From NCBI GenBank assembly GCA_031841125.1, contig CM063109.1:68888914-68952913 (forward strand): a DNA stretch of 64,000 bases, given 5' to 3'. The DNA comes from Acanthococcus lagerstroemiae (Eukaryota; Arthropoda; Insecta; Hemiptera; Eriococcidae). Both the position numbers and the translations under genes were made by a program. Positions within the stretch are counted from its first letter, which is position 1. Every line of letters begins with the position of its first letter. A model generated the notes under the pieces. That model made no database searches, was not told where the DNA came from, and saw only the letters and a list, made by a program, of their open reading frames with translations. Positions 57,820 through 64,000 of this stretch are shown piece after piece.

Positions 57820-58036
57820 TCTTTTATAATTTTAATCTCAACCCGAGCTCTGGAATCCGCCCTTTCGAGCATTATCTCAGAGACATCGAGGAGGCTGTTA
57901 GAGTTGTCTTAGTATTCTGCTCTTCTTGCCGAAAATCCAGCCTAGGTCAAAATTTAGCGAACTGCTACGTGGGCTCGAACCCGGGACCTTTGGATTCTGA
58001 GACCCGCGCGCTATCCACTCGGCCAACCAGACCCCC
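57820..58036 (-). mobile_element. tRNA-derived SINE with perfect 13-bp target duplication
   Basis: On the minus strand the head reads GTCTGGTTGGCCGAGTGG, with the A box TGGCCGAGTGG, and about 50 bases on CCCGGGTTCGAGCCC, with B box GGTTCGAGCC. The tRNA-like segment resembles a Leu/Ser-type tRNA with CTCAGAA in the anticodon-loop position. An unrelated body of about 140 bp follows. AAAGAAAAAACAC stands on both sides (57807-57819 and 58037-58049), which fixes the borders. Pol III would transcribe it, and movement would depend on a LINE partner. Confidence 0.88.
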
Positions 58037-58049
58037 AAAGAAAAAACAC

Positions 58050-59548
58050 CATTGAATGCGGTTCCTTGAGGAAATAACAAATGAATTTAAGGTCTTATAT
58101 ATTATGTACAGCGTAATTATAATAGATTACAGATTTTTGTGAACTGAAACTTTAATCCACAGAATAATAAATTCTAATAAAATGAAATGATTTTTCTACA
58201 ATTAATTCTGTTATGCCATTATTTTTGAAGTAGGGTACACGTATTACCATAAGTCTCATACAATATTATGTACGAATAGGTATCGTCTGAGTCCTAAAAG
58301 TATACGTATACACTGCAGCATAATATAACCCGGAACCTTCTTCGTGGTCTTTATAATGAGTTCTCAAAATTTTGAATGGGCATCCGGTAATTTTGGTTTC
58401 GTTCAAGGCAAACAGTCTCCAATGAAATATTTCTATTAAATTTCATAAATCGCTACCAAAAATCAGAGTGTGATATGTAATTTTCGAAGTAACGACTATT
58501 ATTTGTTCTCCGCCCCTTTGGTGGAACCGGAGGGGTCATATAGAAAAACTAATATCACGTAACTTATTTAAAATCACCCATGAAAAGATGAGAAGATTCA
58601 GAGAGATTTCATAGCCTGTGTCGAGCGAAGTGAGATCCTTCAGAATATTTTAAGCTTAATCGATATTTTAGAAATTTTTTTGGAAGAGTTATAATTTTGA
58701 TTAACATGAGCCACAACCCTTAGCTACCCTTATAATATTAAAATGTAATATAAATCGGAAATATTCAAGTAAGGTCTATTTTTCCTTGGTGGAAACCAAA
58801 CGACAGGGCGCCCAAGCAAATTTGGAATTTGCTAAAATGAGGACCATCTTACCCCTTATCATATTGACAAATTTTACACATCAATTTATATCAATGTCAC
58901 AACTAATCTTGAACCAGCTTTCGTAGGTACAGTAAAATGTGCAGTTGGGCGTTTTCATTTCATCAGCATCCACATGTTTACTGTCGTTGCTACTTTTAAT
59001 TCGCGCAATTTGGAATACTTTTTTCTGTCAACATGAATATTAAACGTGAGCATTAATTCAGAAATTCAAAGATTTTATTTTTACAAAAAAAAAAATTTAT
59101 TATTATTATTTTTTATAGTGAAAAATTATACGTTAAGTGTGCCTCACAATCACTAGCAGCATTGGTGTAATTTTATGAAAACTTAGTAGGGTTGAAGGAA
59201 CAACAAAATAAATTGGGTGGAATAGACATAGGGAGGAACAAGGATAAATAAAATTACCACCCCTCTTCCCCTATGAGAGAAAATTACGAGTTTTTGCGTG
59301 TATATTTATGTTTTTACTTATTAATAAACAAGCTTAGATAATATTTTCTTTTTAGTGAAGAACTGCTAATCAGTCTGCTTGAGATTGAAACAAATTCTTT
59401 TTTCTTTCATATCAAGATTATATCCCTAGCCGTGAGCCAGGGGTAACTACAGAAAAATTTTGCGATGGAAAATGCCACCACTTGCCACCACCAAGTTCCG
59501 CCTATGATTAGAGAAATACCACGACAAATATAATTTTACACCGCTATA
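58050..59548. other. unidentified interval
   Basis: AT-rich. No gene, RNA or repeat of known type was recognised. Confidence 0.4.
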
Positions 59549-59556
59549 CTTATTGC

Positions 59557-60249
59557 TAGGGCTAGGATTTTTATGCGCGAAAAAACCGAAAATATGCGCA
59601 ATAAATATACACTAATAAATGTCAAAATATGCAAAAATATGCGCTATAAAACCGCACCCTCATGGGTATCGAAATGTAAGGTTTTCGAAGCACTACAATA
59701 AGATTCATTCGTTTTAACGGAAATTTCATTAAATCATCAAAAACACAAAGAAATTTTTCATTTTCAAATAATCGCAATTGCAGTTTGCAGCTTCACAGTT
59801 TACAGCCTTGAATAAGCTTTTATGTAGGAAAAAAAAAAAGACCTTAAACGTCACTACCGATAGATTTTTTTTTTCTTGTCTCTAATTTTCTAGTCTTCAG
59901 CCGACCTTCTTCCAGCAGCTAAAGCAAAGAGCAAACACCCTGTTACTTGTTTTTTTTTTCTTCAGAAAATCGTGAAAATTGTGGAAATTTTGTCAATAGA
60001 AGTGATTTTGGCCAGTTTTTGGAAACATAAGCGCTAACAACCTCAAATATGCGGCAAATATGCGGTATTCGGCTATTTTTCAGCGAAAATATGTATTTTT
60101 ATGCATTTATGGCCTAAATATGCAAAAATATGTGCTATAAACTTTTGCATACGGATTCAGAATTTCATTATTCGCAAAGATAATGTGGATAGCTGCGCTA
60201 TCTAGTATTATAAGAACAAATATGCATTTACATAAAAATCGTAGCCTTA
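59557..60249. mobile_element. hAT-type MITE, copy 2
   Basis: The TIRs are TAGGGCTAGGATTTTTATG and (reverse complement) TAAGGCTACGATTTTTATG. Flanking 8-mers CTTATTGC (59549-59556) and CATATTGC (60250-60257) match at 7 of 8. The interior is filled with AAATATGCGCAATA, AATATGCAAAAATATG and GCGGTATTCGGCTATTTTTC, comparable to the copy at 34230-34846. No coding capacity. Confidence 0.8.
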
Positions 60250-60257
60250 CATATTGC

Positions 60258-60890
60258 ACATGTGCATTTTATGTAGAATAAGATCAATAGGAAGATATAC
60301 AGCTACCTGTATAAAATACATATAATCATGCTGAATTATTTTACGCATATTCAACCCGTAAATGTAGAATTATTAAAATACACGTTAGATGCCATTCCTG
60401 AGTCAGTACCTTAGCATTCAGCAGTTGTTACTTATTAGATTTAGGACCAACGTAGAATAAGTGTTGTAGGTATTCATGTACTCCCACTAATTCTGAAAGC
60501 GTCGAAGAGTTAAAAATAAAATTACTTAAGAAAACGAAAGAAAGGGAGATATTTTCCCAGTGTCTATACGTGAACACGAGATCCCAGAAAATCGTTTTCT
60601 GCTGGGATGGAGGTTAGGGGTTCATGAGCATTTGTTGTCAATGAATAGATATCAAGACTGTCGGTCTAAACTAAATTCAGCGAAAAATTAAATTTTTCGA
60701 AAATAGCAATCAAACATGCTGCAGTTCGATTATAAATTGCGTACACCATAATCCAACAACTAAATACAGATGAGTGACATCGATTCGCGTATCACCTAAT
60801 TCTCATCTTTATTTTGTATTATTATAATGTTCTACTATAGATCTACTTTATAACTACACCTGAACTTAGGTCCATTTCCACGCCCTCACC
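60258..60890. other. unidentified spacer
   Basis: No feature was recognised before the tandem array begins. Confidence 0.35.
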
Positions 60891-61462
60891 TCCGAATTGG
60901 GGGTCAAAAGTAATATCATAATTTTGGTCACATTTTGTTCAATTTTGTTCAGCAAACAAAAAATTTTGTTCACCCTTCCTTTTTGAGTTACACGCGTTCC
61001 AAATTTGGGGGGCTGAAGAAATGTAGCCCCTCGTCTCCGAAATTTGAATGAAAGTTGATCCCATACTTTTGTTCATATTTTGTTCAATTTTGATCAGCAA
61101 GTCCCGCATTTTGTTCACCCTTCATTTTTGAGTTACACGCATTTCAAATTTGGGAGGAGGCTGAAGAAATGTACCCCCCCATATCCGAATTTTGAGCCAA
61201 ATTTGATGTCATAATTTTGTTTATATTTTGTTCAATTTTGTTCAGCAAGTTCCGCATTTTGTTCACCCTCCAATTTTCAGTTACACGCGTTTGAAACTTG
61301 GGGGTTGCATTTCTCCACCCACCCCCATCTCCGAATTTCGGATTCAAATTGGTGTCATAATTTTGTTCACATGTTGTTCAGTTGTACTTGGCACCTATGC
61401 AACTCGGTGGACTGTTCCTTCCTGGGCTACACGCAGTTTAACTTTAATATGTCTTATTCCTA
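60891..61462 (+). repeat. left arm of a large foldback element: ~146-bp tandem units
   Basis: Units start (TCCGAA...) at 60891, 61036, 61184 and 61330, spaced 145, 148 and 146 bp, with the last incomplete. Each contains ATTTTGTTCAATTTTG, CATTTTGTTCACCCT, GAGTTACACGCG and TTTGGGGG..GAAGAAATGTA. The stretch after the last unit (ACTCGGTGGACTGTTCCTT, GGGCTACACGCAGTTTAA, ATATGTCTTATTCCT) also has its inverted counterpart at 62453-62550. Confidence 0.85.
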
Positions 61463-62452
61463 CTCGTCCTTCCAACGATTCGCCCACATCCGCGATCTTT
61501 TCATGCCTGAAACCTCTTGCAGTTTTCCTCCCTCTACCCTTCCCTGCTAATAAGACTAATAAAGCGGGTGGTCACTTCACTTCTCCTTTTTTTAAATGTC
61601 GGATGGACTCCACTTTTTGCTTACGCTCCTTGTAATCAGCTGCGGATTTAGAAGGCACTCAACGAAATGTCCCCCTCACCTCTCCACTCCATATCCTCCT
61701 AATGAGCTATATAGGTCAAAAATTGATAATTATTTCCCGGTTGTGTTTTCTGCAACTTCTACAATATTTTCCTTTTCTCTATCTGTTCTCCTTCTTTTCC
61801 TCTTTTTCCGATTTTCCTTCCTTTTTACCGCTGTTTCTTCAAAAATTTGCCGCCCCTCGAAATCTGCCGCCCTAGACACTTGCCTAATGCGCCTATCGGG
61901 AAATTCATCGCTGGCTCTAAGATACTACATCATAAAGAAATCGCGTTGGTAGGTATTTAGATCTTTCAGAAGGAGAGGGTCCAGACCCCCACCCACTCCC
62001 CATGTATCCGCATCTGCTCTCAACTCTTATGGTTCACCCGCCAACCTCGAACAAAAAAAAACACACGAACAAACACACAGACAAACATTCATTTTTACAT
62101 AGTACAAGATTATTTGTTAAAAACTAGAACACAGCTATAGTTTCAAAAGTAGGTAGTTAGTCATACACTGGGACCAATTGTCAGGCAGTATGTAGCTTTT
62201 CACAATAGGTAATTAGTTATGGTCCACTAAGGGATGAATAACAAAAAGGCGCTGATAGCCATTGAATTCAGTCAGAAAATCCTTATGGCGATGAAAATTA
62301 TGGCAATTTATAATTACCACTGAATAATTAGAGAGCAGTAATTCCTCAGTTAGGTACTACAAGTTATATCTTGTTAGGAAAGCTGCAGGTGCCGGATTCA
62401 TGAGAGAAATGTATACAGAATGACAGTATTTATTTTCCTCAAAAATTTGAAG
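61463..62452. other. loop of the foldback element
   Basis: About 990 bp lie between the inverted arms. Short frames (for example 61596-61952) are T/C-rich and match no transposase. I see no coding sequence that would explain mobility. Confidence 0.5.
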
Positions 62453-62692
62453 AAGGAATAAGACATATTTATCATGTCCTATAAATTTAAACTACGTGTA
62501 GCCCAGAAAGGAACAGTCCACCGAGTTGCATGGTTGCCAAGTACAACTGAACAAAATGTAAACAAAATTATGACACCATTTGAATCCGAAATTAGGTGAT
62601 GGGGGGGGGTGGAGAAATGCAACCCCCAAGTTTGAAACGCGTGTAACTGAAAATGGGAGGGTGAACAAAATGTGCGACTTGCTGAACAAAAT

Positions 62693-63876
62693 GGTACTTG
62701 CCAATTGCGTCCGGAAAACAGAGAAAGGAATGAATTGCGTCCGAGAAAAAAGTAGGAGATGTGTGCTGATATGAATTGCGTCCAGCAACTGGGACGCAAT
62801 TTATATATAAGCAGAAAGGTTCATAATTGTTAAATGAGTTCTTATTATTATTATTATTATTATTATTTTTCAACGAAAGAGGGAAAAAAAGGAATAAAGG
62901 TGCACCCTAATAGAATAATTAAAAAAAAAATTACACACAAATAACAGAAATTCAATTCATCAAAAATAAAACTAGGTATCAATAATTTGGGAAAAAACTC
63001 CGTTTTACTTTATTGGTAGGAATTTGCGAGATAAGTTTTTTACATAGTCATACAGACTTATTTCCGCTCTCTCCAGCTTCACCATATTGTCTTGAATGAA
63101 TAATTCATTGGGGGTTGCTTGGGCTGTTGAAGGAGAACTTTGCATTTTGATGTATGTCATCTCTTGGACTTCGAGGAATCCATCAAGTAACTGATAAATG
63201 TGAGGGTGCCGATGGTAAAACATTCTATTCAGCATAGAGTGGAACCCTTCACATGCATTAGTTGTGCGTATACGCTGTGCAGTGTATGCCACCCACAATG
63301 TTGGAGAGAATGTAGAATCGTCAGCAATGTAAGTCTCGTAAATGTACTTGGTGAATTGCTGTATCTTCTCATCATCTGATTCTATCGGGCCAAATTCCTC
63401 TGTGAAGCATGCCTCAACCTCTGTTGGACGAAGAAAAGGCAAACCAAAAAAAAAAAACGTGAGAAGGAGCCTTTGGCGTTCAACCTCATTTGCCAAATGT
63501 TTGTGGAACCGAAATTTGAAACCATTAATAATTTTTAGTAATTTACCTTTTTCACTATATATGATAAAAAGAAATCGTCGGCAAAAAAATTAAACAAAAC
63601 TCGATAACACTGCACCAATTTCACTAAATAATACGAGTATAGACAAACTAATGTTGAATGGCAGGTTGCAGCAGAGCTTGTAATCGTAGATAAGATGTAT
63701 TCTCCCTCTCTCACATATCTATTAAATGCGTCCAGTGAAAATGATAGTAATGTTCACCGGACACAACTCACACAGTTCAGCGGACGCTATTCGCCCATGT
63801 AAAAATTATTTTGCGGACGCAATTAACCTATCTAAAAGGGTTGTCCGACCAAATGGGACGCATTTGGCGCCCAACC
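62693..63876 (-). mobile_element. MULE (Mutator-like) element, 1,184 bp, 8-bp target duplication
   Basis: AACAAAAT stands at 62685-62692 and 63877-63884. The ends are GGTACTTGCCAATTGCGTCC and (reverse complement) GGTTGGGCGCCAAATGCGTC, imperfect TIRs. GCGTCC/GGACGC motifs repeat subterminally on both sides (for example near 62745, 62780, 63728, 63785, 63820). Inside is the C-terminal part of a MULE transposase. An ATT microsatellite lies at 62842-62867. Deleting the element with one duplication restores the tandem array. Confidence 0.88.
63005..63496 (-). pseudogene. MULE transposase, C-terminal fragment (164-codon frame with stop)
   Basis: The minus-strand frame ends with a stop at 63005-63007 and is open for 163 residues. 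LPFLRPTEVEACFTEEF, FTKYIYETYI, TLWVAYTAQRIRTTNACEGF and HSMLNRMFYHRHPHIYQLLD correspond in order to the C-terminal part of MULE transposases of the animal type, including the RTTNxxE(G/S)FHxxLN motif that carries the last acidic residue of the DDE set. The N-terminal DNA-binding and earlier catalytic parts are absent: only 380 bases remain to the element end. The chosen ATG may not be original. It is an internally deleted, presumably non-autonomous copy with an unusually clean frame, so it is probably young. Confidence 0.8.
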
Positions 63877-64000
63877 AACAAAATTGAACAAAATATAAAC
63901 AAAATCATGGCATCAAATTTGGCTCAAACTTCGGAGATGGGGGGGGGGCTACATTTCTTCAGCCCCCTCCCAAATTTGAAACGCGTGTAACTCAAAAATG

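Larger units (their letters stand above)
62453..64000 (-). repeat. right arm of the foldback element, interrupted by a MULE
   Basis: The reverse complement of 62453-62692 repeats the left-arm end (ACTCGGTGGACTGTTCC, GTTACACGCGTTT, CATTTTGTTCACCCTCC). The array resumes at 63877 and runs to the window edge with another unit. Unit spacing across the gap, after subtracting the MULE and one 8-bp duplication, is about 155 bp, close to the 146-bp period. The arm continues beyond the window. Confidence 0.85.

Noticed and set aside
62479..62873. Three overlapping minus-strand frames of 93-106 codons
   Set aside because: They read through the foldback array and the MULE end and repeat the translations seen at 61228-61635.
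60891..64000. Regular repeats that might suggest a CRISPR-like array
   Set aside because: Units of ~146 bp are contiguous without unique spacers, are inverted around a loop, and occur in a eukaryotic transposon-rich context.

Overview
This window reads as a gene-poor, repeat-dense stretch of an animal nuclear genome, most probably an arthropod and plausibly an insect. The case rests on AT-rich sequence with poly-T and poly-A tracts, no bacterial-style packed reading frames, and a mobile-element mix of LINEs, a Penelope-like element, mariner, hAT, MULE and pogo-like elements and SINEs. No complete cellular gene can be recognised. The longest frames are either transposon remnants or unidentified, and the few possible host exons are flagged with low confidence.

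Layout. 0-2 kb: a SINE-like insertion with a 20-bp target duplication, then a Penelope-like relic with a GIY-YIG nuclease tail and inverted terminal copies. 2-7.6 kb: mostly unidentified, with degenerate short-repeat arrays and a candidate 47-bp exon carrying an ATG. 7.65-9.8 kb: a LINE relic into which a palindromic mariner remnant and a second copy of the SINE-like repeat have inserted. 12.0-12.4 kb: a foldback MITE. 14.4-14.9 kb: a small foldback and a tRNA-like relic. 16.7-19.6 kb: two different LINE relics on the minus strand, one with an RNase H domain and one RTE-like; the second is broken by a 148-bp insertion with its own target duplication. 22 kb: a 120-bp duplication. 24.9-25.1 kb: a promoter-like segment. 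25.6-26.8 kb: a T-rich repeat with a second copy at 50.2-51.5 kb. 27.6-28.8 kb: another RTE-like LINE with its C-terminus preserved, next to a possible minus-strand host exon and a CpG-retaining segment (28.9-29.7 kb).

31-46 kb holds the third copy of the SINE-like repeat, pogo-like MITEs, a reverse transcriptase scrap, a hAT-type MITE, arrays of degenerate CCAAAACTG-like repeats, a GC-rich block of about 150-bp repeats at 39.5-41 kb, a TIR element, a hAT element with the transposase C-terminus and 8-bp target duplications, and a TIR element with a 252-bp MITE inside it. 55.5 kb has the sister copy of that MITE. 57.8-58.0 kb is a tRNA-derived SINE with a perfect 13-bp target duplication. 59.6-60.2 kb is a second hAT-type MITE.

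60.9-64 kb is the most striking structure: a large foldback-type element whose arms are tandem arrays of a roughly 146-bp unit. The right arm is interrupted by a 1,184-bp MULE that carries a transposase fragment and is flanked by a perfect 8-bp duplication; removing it restores the array. The elements are in many cases nested, so the insertion order can be read directly. I see no CRISPR array, operon, rRNA or new enzymatic system. The interest lies in the architecture of the mobile elements. All family names come from recalled motifs and were not checked by search.
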